A stretch of 64,000 nt of DNA from positions 1-64,000 of the forward strand of contig CANLWK010000006.1 of the NCBI GenBank assembly GCA_947494805.1, written 5' to 3'. Position numbers and translations under genes: made by a program. Numbering within the stretch: position 1 is the stretch's first letter; every line of letters begins with the position of its first letter. This stretch comes from an uncultured Croceitalea sp. (GTDB lineage Bacteria; Bacteroidota; Bacteroidia; Flavobacteriales; Flavobacteriaceae). The notes below the pieces were generated by a model. It saw only the letters and a list, made by a program, of their open reading frames with translations. It was not told the origin of the DNA and did no database searches. Below, piece by piece: positions 43,377 through 53,373 of this stretch.

Positions 43377-46300
43377 ATGCGAAAACAAAACTATCGGCTT
43401 CTCCTTGTGCTCCTTATGAGTATTTTTTGGATGCAAGCACAGGAAAAAACAATCACAGGTACGGTTACTGACCAAAATAATGTTCCCCTGCCGGGAGTGA
43501 ATGTTGTCGTAAAAGAAACCATAAGGGGAACACAAACCGATTTCGATGGTAACTACACGATTTTAGCAAGTGAAGGTGAAGTTTTGGTGTTTTCTTATTT
43601 AGGGCAAACAACAGCGGAACGTACTGTGGGTGCTTCAAACACAATCTCGTTACAGATGCAAGAAGATGCCGCACAGCTCGAAGAAGTCATTGTGGTGGGT
43701 TATGGTACACAAAGTAAAAGAACCTTGACCGATAATGTTGTCAAGCTTACCTCTGAAGATATCAAAGAGGTACAGAACCCGAATTTTCAAAATGCTCTGG
43801 TCGGTAAGGCCGCCGGGGTGCAGATTACGCAAACCAATGGAAAAGTTGAAGGAGGCATAAACATCAGGGTAAGGGGTGCTGCCAGTATTAGTGGTGATTC
43901 ACAGCCATTGTATGTAGTTGATGGAATTCCACTATCTGACCCATTAAGTGATAATGCCGTTTTTACACCAGGCTTGGCAAACCCAACGGGCAATGGAGCC
44001 CCGACCAATCCCTTGCTTACGTTGAGCGCCAATGAAATTGAATCCATCGATATCTTAAAAGATGCTTCTTCGGCAGCAATTTATGGTGCGAGAGGTGCAA
44101 ATGGTGTTGTAATCATAACCACAAAGAAAGGAAAACAAGGTAAGGCAACTTTCTCTTTGAATCTTGCGCAAGGCTTTTCACGACCAACAAACAGAAGAGA
44201 ATATTTAAACGCTGCCGAGTACATAGAACTATTTACAGAAGCTGCCAGAAATTCAGCCGCCTTTGACACACCTGATGAAGGTCAAACCTTTATTGAAAAC
44301 AGATTTGACAGGTATGCTGGTGACACCGATTGGAGAACCGGTCAAGTAGACACCGATTGGCAAGATGAGTCATTTCAAGATGGTTATCAAACGGATGCTG
44401 ACTTTTCAGTGTCTGGGGCCGACGCCAAAACTTCATACTTCTTTTCAGGAGCTTATACCAATTCTACTGGGATCGTTAGGGGAAATGAGTTGGAAAAAGC
44501 GGCCGCCAGAATCAATCTCAGCCATCAATTAACGGACAAGTTTAAGGCCGGTATGAACCTGAGCTACTCTAGATCTGAAATAGATCGTATTTCAAATGAC
44601 AATGCCTTTTCCACACCGTTGCAGGCCATAGCGCAAACACCTTTGGCCGTACCCCGTCTACCCGACGGCACTCCGAACAACAGTACGCAGTATGGAAACT
44701 TTTTGTTCGATTTGGACAATGCCTTCTTCAAGACAATCATAAGAAGACTTACAGGTAAGGCCTTCGGTGAGTACAAATTCACCGATTACTTAAAGATCAA
44801 CTCAGACTTCGCCTATGATTTCTTCTCTCAAACAGAAGAAGACTATGATGGCCTTAATGCCCTGTTTCAGTCAACGAGCGGTCAGTCTCAGGCAACCGAT
44901 ATTTATGCGGAAAATTACATCTTTAGTAACTACCTGACATTTGATAAGACCTTTAGCGATAAACACAACGTAAACGTTGTTGTAGGTACAGAATACAATA
45001 ACATCAATCGCAGAATAGGTAGTGTGACCAGTATTCTCTTTCCGAGCGATGCCATTCCCGTAGTCAGTAGGGGTGCAGAAGTGACTGCCGGAACAGGAAT
45101 ACGAAGAAGAAGTACTTTTCTTTCGTATTTCGCTAGGGCCACTTATGCTTTTGACAATAAATACCTGTTTAAAGCAAGTGTTAGAAGAGACGGATCTTCA
45201 AGATTTGGTAAGAATGTTAGGTTCGGTACTTTTCCTTCCGTATCAGCCGGTTGGATCCTCTCAGAAGAAGACTTCTTAAAAGAATCAAAAACCCTGTCGT
45301 TCTTAAAGCTTAGAGCGAGCTGGGGGCAACTTGGTAATGCAGAAATTGGAGATTATCCTTCAAGATATTTGTTCTCTAGCTTCTCTTATAACAAACAGGG
45401 TGGATTAGCACCTTTACAGCCAGGTAATGATGAACTCACCTGGGAAAAATCTTCTCAGGTCGATATTGGTCTAGAGTTTGGGCTGTTCGATGGGGTTGTA
45501 TCAGGTGAAATCGATTACTATAACAAAGAGACCGACAATTTACTTTTTGCATTGCCATTACCACGCAGTGGTGGGGCCGCAACCGTAAACACCAACGCCG
45601 GAACCTTGGTCAACAAGGGGGTTGAAGTTGTGTTGAACACTCGAAATATAAGTACAGAAAATTTTACGTGGAACACAAGTTTCAACATTTCAAGAAACGA
45701 CAATGAAATAACGGCACTGGGTAATAACAACGCTGACGTAATTACGGGGCGAAATATCTTAAGAGTCGGTGAAAACCTCAACTCTTTTTATATGATCGAG
45801 TACGCAGGGGTCGATTCTGCCAACGGTGACGCTCTATATTTTCTAAATACGGAAAATCCCGATGGCACGTTAAACAAAGCCACCACAAACAATCCAAATG
45901 AAGCGCAGCGTGTGGTAGTTGGCAACCCTTACCCAGAATGGTTGGGCGGACTCACAAACACCATCAATTTTAAGAATGTAGATTTCACATTTACTTTTCA
46001 AGGCCAGTGGGGTGCCAGCATCTTTAATGATGCAGGACGTTTTGAATCTGCAAATGGTGACTTTTATGACAACCAAACAAGGGATCAATTGAACAGATGG
46101 CAAAACCCAGGTGATATCACCGATGTTCCACAAGCCAGACTATTTGAGGGGAACGGTACCGCTAGATCGACACGGTACCTTGATAGTGCCGATTTCATTC
46201 GCCTTAGAAACATATCATTAGGCTATACCATACCTGGAAAAGCACTTGAAAGTACAGGACTTAGTAAGGTAAGAATCTATGTTTCAGGATTAAACCTGCT

Positions 46301-46436
46301 TACGTTCACTAGTTTCGATGCAGGTTGGGATCCCGAGTCCACTGTTGACTTTAACGGGCCTGCACAGCCGGGTATCGCGTTTTATTCGGCACCTCCTGCC
46401 AAAACAGTAACCCTTGGCCTAAACATTAACTTTTAA
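43377..46436 (+). CDS. SusC/RagA family TonB-linked outer-membrane transporter
   Basis: 1019 residues. Signal peptide (cleavage near MQAQ21), a carboxypeptidase-D-like regulatory domain (about 23-100; ITGTVTDQNNVPLPGVNV), TonB box region (EEVIVVGYG), plug domain (about 115-240; YVVDGIPL, ILKDASSAAIYGARGANGV) and the TonB-dependent barrel ending in LGLNINF. Imports a glycan, peptide or other nutrient with the SusD-like lipoprotein encoded 11 bp later. No glycoside hydrolase, peptidase or sulfatase gene is close, so the substrate is unknown. Confidence 0.95.
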   Translation: MRKQNYRLLLVLLMSIFWMQAQEKTITGTVTDQNNVPLPGVNVVVKETIRGTQTDFDGNYTILASEGEVLVFSYLGQTTAERTVGASNTISLQMQEDAAQLEEVIVVGYGTQSKRTLTDNVVKLTSEDIKEVQNPNFQNALVGKAAGVQITQTNGKVEGGINIRVRGAASISGDSQPLYVVDGIPLSDPLSDNAVFTPGLANPTGNGAPTNPLLTLSANEIESIDILKDASSAAIYGARGANGVVIITTKKGKQGKATFSLNLAQGFSRPTNRREYLNAAEYIELFTEAARNSAAFDTPDEGQTFIENRFDRYAGDTDWRTGQVDTDWQDESFQDGYQTDADFSVSGADAKTSYFFSGAYTNSTGIVRGNELEKAAARINLSHQLTDKFKAGMNLSYSRSEIDRISNDNAFSTPLQAIAQTPLAVPRLPDGTPNNSTQYGNFLFDLDNAFFKTIIRRLTGKAFGEYKFTDYLKINSDFAYDFFSQTEEDYDGLNALFQSTSGQSQATDIYAENYIFSNYLTFDKTFSDKHNVNVVVGTEYNNINRRIGSVTSILFPSDAIPVVSRGAEVTAGTGIRRRSTFLSYFARATYAFDNKYLFKASVRRDGSSRFGKNVRFGTFPSVSAGWILSEEDFLKESKTLSFLKLRASWGQLGNAEIGDYPSRYLFSSFSYNKQGGLAPLQPGNDELTWEKSSQVDIGLEFGLFDGVVSGEIDYYNKETDNLLFALPLPRSGGAATVNTNAGTLVNKGVEVVLNTRNISTENFTWNTSFNISRNDNEITALGNNNADVITGRNILRVGENLNSFYMIEYAGVDSANGDALYFLNTENPDGTLNKATTNNPNEAQRVVVGNPYPEWLGGLTNTINFKNVDFTFTFQGQWGASIFNDAGRFESANGDFYDNQTRDQLNRWQNPGDITDVPQARLFEGNGTARSTRYLDSADFIRLRNISLGYTIPGKALESTGLSKVRIYVSGLNLLTFTSFDAGWDPESTVDFNGPAQPGIAFYSAPPAKTVTLGLNINF

Positions 46437-46447
46437 AAAGAATAAAG

Positions 46448-47809
46448 ATGAAAATTTATAAAAAAATAATTGTCACATTTTTGATCTTTACTGCTTTTGC
46501 ATGTGAAAATGAACTGGAGTTTGATCCTGTTGACAATCTGGACGGCGAAAGTGCACTTTCGACAGAAGAAAATATAGCAAGTGTATTGGTAGGTGTCTAT
46601 GAAGAAGCAGGTCAAGATGATTCGTATGGTGGGCAGCTACAGATATTGGTCGATCTCTTGGGCACCACCGATGAAGTCAGTTGGAATGGTACTTTTGTGC
46701 AACCTCGTCAAGCGTTTACCAAAAACTTTTTGGTCGATAATGTCTGGGTAAGGGATGTTTGGGGAAATGCATATGAGGGTATCAACCAGACCAATTTAAT
46801 TCTTGAACGTTTGGACATTATTACAAGTAGTGCCGCAGAGCGTGACAGAATTGAAGGAGAGACCAGGTTTCTTAGAGCATTGCTATACTTTGACTTGGTG
46901 AGAAATTTTGGATTGCCCTATGAATTTGGGGAAGTCAATGACCAACCAGGTGTTCCATTGCGCACAACCGGAATCATAGACTATTTGGTTCCACTTGATG
47001 CAGCAAGAAATACAGTGCAAGAGGTTTATGACCTTATCTTGTCAGATGCTGCAAGGGCATACGATATTTTGCCAGATTCAAATGGATTTTATGCCGATAA
47101 ATTTGCTGCCCAAGCTTTGCTGGCCAGAGTCTATTTTCAGCAAGGAGACTATGCCAATGCTAGGGATGCCGCTGACGATGTCTTGACCAACAGTGGACAT
47201 GCACTTGCTGATGAGTTCAGGCAAGCTTTTAACAATGACACAGATGGTATTGAGGATATTTTTGCCTTTCAAGTCACAAGCCAAACAGGCTTTAACGATC
47301 TTGTAGTACACTATGCATCAGAAGCTGATGGCGGAAGAGGAGATGATATCTCCATAGACGACGAGTACCTTGATCGGTTTGATGACCCAAATGATGTTCG
47401 TGCCAGCTTTACTTACATCAACCCCGTCAATGACAGTAGGTTGACTTTAAAGTACACTAGCCAATTTGCAAACATCCCAACCTTTAGAATTGCCGAAATG
47501 CACCTTATACGATTAGAAAGTAATTTTAGGGAAGGTACAGCAATTGGTCTTGACCCTTTAACTGAAATCAATGCCTTAAGAGCACGCTCAGAGGCAGCTC
47601 CCTTGGCAGGGCCACTGACCGAGGAGCTCATTTTCAATGAAAGACAGTTGGAGCTCGCTTTTGAAGGTTTCTTGATTCATGATATCAAAAGAGTGAAAGG
47701 AAATGTCAACGCTTTACCTTACAATGACCCTACGTTGGTATTCCCTATTCCCCAGTCTGAAATGGATACCAATAACTTGATGCAGCAAAACCCCGGTTAC
47801 GGAGGATAA
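46448..47809 (+). CDS. SusD/RagB family nutrient-binding outer-membrane lipoprotein
   Basis: 453 residues with lipobox FTAFAC19. SusD-like TPR fold: FLRALLYFDLVRNFG, AAQALLARVYFQQGDYANA and a C-terminal ERQLELAFEGFLIHDIKR that shapes the ligand site. Forms a lid on the SusC-like transporter. A strong terminator follows at 47829-47860, so susC-susD is a two-gene operon. Confidence 0.95.
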   Translation: MKIYKKIIVTFLIFTAFACENELEFDPVDNLDGESALSTEENIASVLVGVYEEAGQDDSYGGQLQILVDLLGTTDEVSWNGTFVQPRQAFTKNFLVDNVWVRDVWGNAYEGINQTNLILERLDIITSSAAERDRIEGETRFLRALLYFDLVRNFGLPYEFGEVNDQPGVPLRTTGIIDYLVPLDAARNTVQEVYDLILSDAARAYDILPDSNGFYADKFAAQALLARVYFQQGDYANARDAADDVLTNSGHALADEFRQAFNNDTDGIEDIFAFQVTSQTGFNDLVVHYASEADGGRGDDISIDDEYLDRFDDPNDVRASFTYINPVNDSRLTLKYTSQFANIPTFRIAEMHLIRLESNFREGTAIGLDPLTEINALRARSEAAPLAGPLTEELIFNERQLELAFEGFLIHDIKRVKGNVNALPYNDPTLVFPIPQSEMDTNNLMQQNPGYGG

Positions 47810-47828
47810 TACTGTGTACTAACAAACC

Positions 47829-47860
47829 AAAAAGCGGCCAACAAAACTGGCCGCTTTTTT
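47829..47860 (+). terminator. Terminator after susD
   Basis: AAAAGCGGCCA-ACAAAAC-TGGCCGCTTTTTTT: perfect stem of eleven pairs with a T-run. Confidence 0.9.
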
Positions 47861-48042
47861 TGTTCTTGTACATCTTTGGTCAAACCGAACTGCGAATCAT
47901 TTACCGATTAAGTTCACATTGAAAATTTAACTCGTAAACTTCCAAAAAACATATTGGCACCTTTGACTACTGCAGTACCTATATCAGGTCAAAAAGTTTA
48001 GCTTTCAGTCTGAAAGATTGGTACCTACGCTTTATACCGGAA

Positions 48043-48543
48043 TCAGATTCTTTTGTACAACCCATCAAACAGCACCGATATTACTTCTTGGTCTTTAACA
48101 ATTTCCCATAACTGCCTAACCGTACCGTCGGTGTTCTTGGTCCAAGTTATTCTATTCTGGTAGGTATTTCCATCCGAGTGTTTAAAATCTTCTGAAGATA
48201 ATATCATTTCGTTTCCCGTTCTGTTTCCAACCAACTTTAAAACAGAACCAGAGTTGTCAACCCAAAGTTGTTCCCACATTCCTGTGTTTCGGTTGTAAAA
48301 ATTAAGGCTCGTCCCCGTAACTTTTCCAGAGACATTCTTCCAATTTTCTTGCAAAACACATCCGTCTTGAACTTTCGCAATGGTATTGTTCCCTACTAAT
48401 TTTCCCGTGTTGTCCGTGACTTCCCATTCTCCGACCCAAAAATCAAAGCTTCTATGCGCTTCACTGCAACAAGCACAATCTGTTGATTGCGCCAAAGCAA
48501 CCGTTGACATACATAAGACAAAGAGAAATACCTTAAGGTTCAT
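48043..48543 (-). CDS. Secreted DUF1579-like protein
   Basis: 166 residues with signal peptide (cleavage near LAQ19). The mature part opens with HRSFDFWVGEWEV, the strand motif of DUF1579-type calycin-like barrels, and contains DGCVLQENW. A CACC pair near residue 24 might bind metal or form a disulfide. Function unknown. Confidence 0.6.
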   Translation of the reverse strand: MNLKVFLFVLCMSTVALAQSTDCACCSEAHRSFDFWVGEWEVTDNTGKLVGNNTIAKVQDGCVLQENWKNVSGKVTGTSLNFYNRNTGMWEQLWVDNSGSVLKLVGNRTGNEMILSSEDFKHSDGNTYQNRITWTKNTDGTVRQLWEIVKDQEVISVLFDGLYKRI

Positions 48544-48568
48544 CTTCTAGTACTGACAATTTGAATTG

Positions 48569-49357
48569 TTACATTTTTTGGCCCCTGACCAGATAATTGA
48601 TTACCGTATCATTGAAAACCATGGGCTGTTCCACATTGACAACATGACCGCAATTGTTAACAACAAAGAGGTCAGAAGTTTGATGTGCCTTTACTACTTT
48701 TTTTATGGTCGGCAGAAAAAGGTAGTCTTCTTCACCCATCACATATAAAGTAGGTATCTTAATATCTACTGTTCTAAAAAAACGTAGTAGTGGATTGATT
48801 TCAGAGGTAAGTTTAAACCAACGTATGAATTCTTTCTGGTAGAGTTTTTTTGCTTCTCTAACAAACAGTGAACGTGACTCTCTATGGTTTTTGTTTGGCA
48901 TAATCACAAAGGCAAAAAACTTGTACAACCACAAATACGGTACTATAGACTTAAAGATAACGCCTAACCGCATCAATACCTGAGAACGAAAATTCAATTT
49001 CATAATTGCCCCTCCCATGACCATACTTGCTACACGATCCGGATGTTTTTCCGCTAGATTTCGAATTAAGATGGTACCTAGTGATATTCCTATAAAATGA
49101 GACTTTTCAATTTGCTCATGATCAATCACCTCAACAATATCTTCAGTAATGGAATCAAAAGTATATTTATCGTTGAAGGCATCTTTAAGGTTGGGCTTTG
49201 AATTGCCATGACCCCTTAGGTCCAATAGTAGTATGTTAAAGTGCTTTTTGAAATCGCGAAGTTGCTTGTACCAAATTGTTGAACTGCCCCCTGCCCCATG
49301 AACAAAGGTCACCCATTCTTTTGATGTTTTATGAACGTATTTCGTGTAGTGGAGCAA
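48569..49357 (-). CDS. Alpha/beta hydrolase
   Basis: 262 residues; start is TTG at 49357 since no ATG is near. Oxyanion-hole HGAGGSS, nucleophile elbow GISLG, acid in GEEDYLF and His in NCGHVVNVE make a complete catalytic triad. No signal peptide, so cytoplasmic. Substrate unknown. Single gene, 25 bp from the DUF1579-like gene on the same strand. Confidence 0.8.
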   Translation of the reverse strand: MLHYTKYVHKTSKEWVTFVHGAGGSSTIWYKQLRDFKKHFNILLLDLRGHGNSKPNLKDAFNDKYTFDSITEDIVEVIDHEQIEKSHFIGISLGTILIRNLAEKHPDRVASMVMGGAIMKLNFRSQVLMRLGVIFKSIVPYLWLYKFFAFVIMPNKNHRESRSLFVREAKKLYQKEFIRWFKLTSEINPLLRFFRTVDIKIPTLYVMGEEDYLFLPTIKKVVKAHQTSDLFVVNNCGHVVNVEQPMVFNDTVINYLVRGQKM

Positions 49358-49509
49358 AAAAAATCTTTTGAATAAAAATACGTTAATTTTTTGCTAACGA
49401 CCTGCTTTTAATTGGGGGTAAGTGCCAATTCTTAGTTAAAATTAGATAAACTACCTGATTTTTAGATATATAGACCAATTCAAGAACATCTAAAAGTGGA
49501 TTTCCAACG

Positions 49510-49517
49510 TATCTTTG
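49510..49517 (+). promoter_or_regulatory. Promoter -7 box before a 64-residue protein
   Basis: TATCTTTG, exact TAnnTTTG, 22 bp before the ATG at 49540. Confidence 0.5.
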
Positions 49518-49539
49518 GTATAACAAATCTTATAATGTT

Positions 49540-49734
49540 ATGAATAATCAGTATTGCAGAGTTGGTGCTGTAAAATCAATCACCAGTGGAAACCAGGCCG
49601 TGGCCGTACTAGAGTATAGGTATCAGAATTTTTTAGAGAAGGCTTCAAGCATTGCGAACATCGATACCAGATTGGCAGATTTCTTTGAATCAAAGGCAAA
49701 AAACATCAAGAAAACCTTAGAGGAACTTATATAG
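49540..49734 (+). CDS. Small hypothetical protein
   Basis: 64 residues, soluble, with a beta-like N-terminal part ([21 protein letters not shown]) and a helical C-terminus ([16 protein letters not shown]). A good -7 box supports expression. Overlaps the converging pyrF gene by 18 bp. No family known to me. Confidence 0.5.
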   Translation: MNNQYCRVGAVKSITSGNQAVAVLEYRYQNFLEKASSIANIDTRLADFFESKAKNIKKTLEELI

Positions 49735-50547
49735 TTTTTCAAGTTCCAATTGCATTTCTTGTTGTATACCGTGTGCTTTCGATTTGGCCGCTTCGGCAAA
49801 ATCAGTATCTCTTGAGGCGTAGATAATACCCCTACTTGAATTTATCAACAGACCTACATTTTTGGTGATTCCATAAGTGCACACCTCTTGAAGGTTTCCC
49901 CCTTGTGCGCCAACACCAGGCACCAATAGAAAACTATCGGGTACTATTTCTCTAATCTCCTTAAGGTATTCTGCCTTTGTTGCACCCACAACATACATCA
50001 AGTTCTTTGAGTTCTCATAGCCATTGGCGGTTCGCAACACTTCTTTGTAGAGTTCAGAACCATCTATTTTTTTGGTCTGAAAATCAAAGGCTCCCTGGTT
50101 AGAGGTCAGTGCCAACAAAATGGTATGCTTATCCTTGAAAGCCAAAAAAGGCTCCACAGAATCTCTTCCCATATACGGTGCGATGGTAACTGAATCAAAA
50201 TTCAATTCTTCAAAAAATGCCTTGGCATAACGGGTTGATGTATTGCCAATATCTCCGCGCTTCGCGTCTGCAATGGTAAATTGCTCCGGGTACTTTTCAT
50301 TCAAGTAGTTGATTGTCTTCTCAAGTGACTTCCATCCGTTAAGGCCATACGCTTCATAAAAGGCAATATTGGGCTTGTAGGCTACGCAAAAGGCTGCTGT
50401 AGCGTCGATTATCGCTTTGTTGAATTCAAATATGGGATCTTTGGCGCCATGTAAGTGTGGTGGAATTTTCTCTAGATCGGTGTCCAATCCAACACATAAA
50501 AAAGATTGCTTTTTCTTGATTTGTGCTACTAATGCTTCAGTCTTCAT
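49717..50547 (-). CDS. pyrF: Orotidine 5'-phosphate decarboxylase (type 2)
   Basis: 276 residues, the longer bacterial type. Catalytic [11 protein letters not shown] motif (Lys of the Asp-Lys-Asp arrangement), substrate phosphate loop in [11 protein letters not shown], and the N-terminal [14 protein letters not shown]. Converts OMP to UMP in pyrimidine synthesis. Next gene upstream is pyrF-unrelated REP-like DNA. Confidence 0.95.
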   Translation of the reverse strand: MKTEALVAQIKKKQSFLCVGLDTDLEKIPPHLHGAKDPIFEFNKAIIDATAAFCVAYKPNIAFYEAYGLNGWKSLEKTINYLNEKYPEQFTIADAKRGDIGNTSTRYAKAFFEELNFDSVTIAPYMGRDSVEPFLAFKDKHTILLALTSNQGAFDFQTKKIDGSELYKEVLRTANGYENSKNLMYVVGATKAEYLKEIREIVPDSFLLVPGVGAQGGNLQEVCTYGITKNVGLLINSSRGIIYASRDTDFAEAAKSKAHGIQQEMQLELEKLYKFL

Positions 50548-50558
50548 TCTCGGGTGGT

Positions 50559-50623
50559 CATCTCGAGCGCAGCCGAGTGGTCAAACATTTTGCTGTCCAA
50601 ATATAGTTCTCGACTGCGCTCGA
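50559..50623. repeat. REP-like inverted pair between prfA and pyrF
   Basis: CTCGAGCGCAGCCGAG and, inverted, CTCGACTGCGCTCGAA lie about 20 bp apart and can form one large stem. Similar TCGAGCGCAGTCGAG sequences are widely scattered in flavobacterial genomes. Confidence 0.55.
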
Positions 50624-50640
50624 ACGGACAGTTCGCTACC

Positions 50641-51717
50641 TTAAAAAATTTCGGAGGCCTCTTTAAGTTTCTCTGTATTTTCAACCAACATCAGCTCATC
50701 AATGATTTTTTGAATATCGCCATTGATGATATTTTGTAAATCATAAAGTGTCAACCCGATTCTGTGGTCTGTCACCCGACCTTGCGGATAATTATACGTT
50801 CTGATCTTCGCAGAACGGTCTCCACTACTGACCTGCGAATTACGCTTGGCCGCATCTTCTTCCTGCTTTTTTGCCAACTCTAGGTCATATAGGCGCGAAC
50901 GTAATACCTTAAAGGCCTTTTCTTTGTTCTTATGCTGCGATTTTTGGTCTTGGCACTGGGCGACCAAACCCGTTGGTACGTGTGTCAAACGAACGGCTGA
51001 GTATGTCGTATTCACCGATTGCCCACCTGGGCCTGAAGAACAGAAAAAATCTATCCGAACGTCTTTTGGGTCTATTTGCACATCAAAGTCTTCCGCTTCG
51101 GGAATCACCATTACCGTGGCGGCACTGGTATGAACCCTGCCCTGTGTTTCAGTCTGCGGTACACGTTGCACACGATGCACCCCTGCTTCAAATTTTAGCG
51201 TACCGTACACATCTTCACCCGAAACTTCAAAATGAATCTCCTTGTAGCCCCCACTGGTACCTTCACTCAAATCAATTATGTTGGTTTTCCAACCTTTTGA
51301 TTCGCAATATTTGGCATACATACGATACAGATCTCCCGCAAAAATACTGGCCTCATCACCGCCCGTACCCGCACGAACCTCCATCACTACATTCTTGGCA
51401 TCCTCAGGATCTTTGGGTATCAATAAAAGCTTGATTTCTTCCTCTAATTTGGGTAATGCTTCTTTTGCCTCATCATATTGCATTTTGGCCATTTCGACCA
51501 TTTCTGCATCGCTTCCGTCAGCAATAATCTCTTCAGCCTCTGCCAAATTATTGGTCAATGTAATATAGTCGTCTCGCTTATCACATAGGTTTTTAAGGTC
51601 TTTATATTCCTTATTGAGGGTAACGTATCGCTTTTGATCCGAAATGATATCAGGTTGTATGATCAGGTCGGCAACTTCATCAAAACGTTGCTTTACAATG
51701 TTCAATTTATCTAGCAT
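50641..51717 (-). CDS. prfA: Peptide chain release factor 1
   Basis: 358 residues with the GGQ motif ([10 protein letters not shown]) that triggers peptide release and the codon-reading PxT-type motif in [16 protein letters not shown]1 recognises UAG and UAA. Coiled N-terminal domain (1-100). Full length for the family. Confidence 0.95.
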   Translation of the reverse strand: MLDKLNIVKQRFDEVADLIIQPDIISDQKRYVTLNKEYKDLKNLCDKRDDYITLTNNLAEAEEIIADGSDAEMVEMAKMQYDEAKEALPKLEEEIKLLLIPKDPEDAKNVVMEVRAGTGGDEASIFAGDLYRMYAKYCESKGWKTNIIDLSEGTSGGYKEIHFEVSGEDVYGTLKFEAGVHRVQRVPQTETQGRVHTSAATVMVIPEAEDFDVQIDPKDVRIDFFCSSGPGGQSVNTTYSAVRLTHVPTGLVAQCQDQKSQHKNKEKAFKVLRSRLYDLELAKKQEEDAAKRNSQVSSGDRSAKIRTYNYPQGRVTDHRIGLTLYDLQNIINGDIQKIIDELMLVENTEKLKEASEIF

Positions 51718-51783
51718 AATTCAATCTGCGTATAGTTCAGCGAATTTACAATTTTTAAAAGGATTCCTTTCGCTGCGAAAGTA

Positions 51784-53046
51784 TCAATCAACGATGAAAG
51801 AAGTACTCAGGCTTATGATGGAGGCACTCAATCCATTACTTCTGTCGTATTGACTAAAACGAAGATCAACAGATTTCAAACCAAAGAGCCAGAGCTTTGT
51901 TTTGGTAAGCACGTCTTTGTACTGAATACCAATACCATATTGGTTGGCATCATATGCAGAAAGGTCAAAGTCCGAAGTATAAAAATCAAAAGAGGATAGC
52001 GCCGCTTCTTTGGCATAAAAATAATCTGCAGCGGTTTGGGTATAGTAACGATAGGTAGGATACAGTGTGAAACGAGTCCCCAACTTAATCGGAACCTCAA
52101 TATTTGCCGTATGTGACGTAATGCCCCAATCGTCAAAATAAAACCGATAGTACGATCGTATGACCACCACGTCATTCAGGTAGTAATTAAGTCGTCCGCC
52201 AATCGGGACTTTAAACCTGGACTCTGGAAGTCGCTCAACATCATCTGCCAACTGAAATTCTTCCACAAAAAAATCGGCAATATCACCAAAATAGACCCGT
52301 TGAAAAGGTGTGCTCAACAAACCGTTCTGGCTTACAATGTCTACGGATAATGATCCCTGTAAGCGTTTTCCTAAAATTTGGGACAGTGCTACCGAAGCGG
52401 AATACGAATTTCTGTTTTCATTCTCAAAAGGCGTAAACGAGGGGTTATACCCCGCAATGTTACCAGCAAATCCGCCCCGCAATTCAGAGGGGTATTGGGG
52501 GTTCCAGCTGTCTAGAAATACATTGGCACTTACTGAAATTTCGGTATTCTTCTGATTGAACAGATAAGCATACGATCCACCAAAACCGAGCGAAAAATAA
52601 TCATACTCGCTAGAAACGTAGGCATTGGCAGACCAAATTCGATTTCGGTCATCAGAGCTGTGGGTGTACGTAGGGTTGAAATAGGCCAATACGTCTTGTC
52701 GCGAGGCACCGGACGAGGCATCAAACGGATTGGCGACACCACCACCATCAAATGGGTTTACATTGCTTGAAGAGGCTGACGTATAGGCTGAAAGACCAAC
52801 ATCGACCGATAAGATATCGTCTTCGTTCAGCGGCATGGTCAAGACCAAAGTTGATGTTGCATCGGTCAGTTCTTCTGTACCTTCTCCCCCACTCACCGCT
52901 GCATTTTGCCCATCTTGACTGTAGTAACTAAAGAGCATATCTAACGAAGTGGCATCCAAAACCCTTTTTTTATACGACGTATCAGTTTGTTGGGCCTTTA
53001 AAAAAAGTCCGGTAAAAAGAAACAGTACGGTGGCAATTCTATGCAC
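51784..53046 (-). CDS. DUF3570 outer-membrane beta-barrel with a candidate FMN-attachment motif
   Basis: 420 residues, GTG start at 53046. Signal peptide (cleavage near LKAQ19), then a barrel of alternating strands ending in SLSTSFIVD. D109-A-S-S-G-A-S115 fits the flavinylation motif Dxx(S/T)GA(S/T) recognised by ApbE FMN transferases; the acceptor would be S115. The ApbE, DUF4266, thioredoxin and Rieske genes lie directly upstream in the same direction, separated by a 327-bp repeat region. DUF3570 has no assigned function to my knowledge; modification by the neighbouring ApbE is inference. Confidence 0.75.
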   Translation of the reverse strand: MHRIATVLFLFTGLFLKAQQTDTSYKKRVLDATSLDMLFSYYSQDGQNAAVSGGEGTEELTDATSTLVLTMPLNEDDILSVDVGLSAYTSASSSNVNPFDGGGVANPFDASSGASRQDVLAYFNPTYTHSSDDRNRIWSANAYVSSEYDYFSLGFGGSYAYLFNQKNTEISVSANVFLDSWNPQYPSELRGGFAGNIAGYNPSFTPFENENRNSYSASVALSQILGKRLQGSLSVDIVSQNGLLSTPFQRVYFGDIADFFVEEFQLADDVERLPESRFKVPIGGRLNYYLNDVVVIRSYYRFYFDDWGITSHTANIEVPIKLGTRFTLYPTYRYYTQTAADYFYAKEAALSSFDFYTSDFDLSAYDANQYGIGIQYKDVLTKTKLWLFGLKSVDLRFSQYDRSNGLSASIISLSTSFIVD

Positions 53047-53051
53047 TATTG

Positions 53052-53142
53052 CTTAGGGTTTAGGGTTTAGGGTTTAGGGTTTAGGGTTTAGGGTTTAGGG
53101 TTTAGGGTTTAAAGGTTAAAAGTTAAAAGTTAAAAGTTAAAA
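53052..53142. repeat. Heptamer tandem repeats TTTAGGG and GTTAAAA
   Basis: CTTAGGG at 53052-53058 and seven exact TTTAGGG units at 53059-53107, then after 7 bp four exact GTTAAAA units (53115-53142). On the coding (minus) strand the CCCTAAA run ends only 5 bp before the GTG start of the DUF3570 gene. The rest of 53143-53373 is low-complexity (ACTGTTTACTGTTTATTGTTC type) and holds no gene. Confidence 0.95.
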
Positions 53143-53373
53143 CAAGTTGAAAAGTGTATCGCTAATAAACCATTTCTCCTCAACTACTTATCACTCATTA
53201 ATAACTACATATCACTGATGTGGACCAACTGTCAACTGCTAACTGACTACTGTTTACTGTTTATTGTTCATTGCTCATTGTTCACTGCCAATTGACTACT
53301 TAAATCTTACCCCTCTACAAAGCTCAGGGCAAACTCGACCTTCAAAACTTGCCAGCAACTTTTTAGGTCTTAT

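Noticed and set aside
53052-53107. Telomere-like TTTAGGG run as a replicon end
   Set aside because: It is internal to an operon with genes on both sides; no hairpin end or replication gene nearby.
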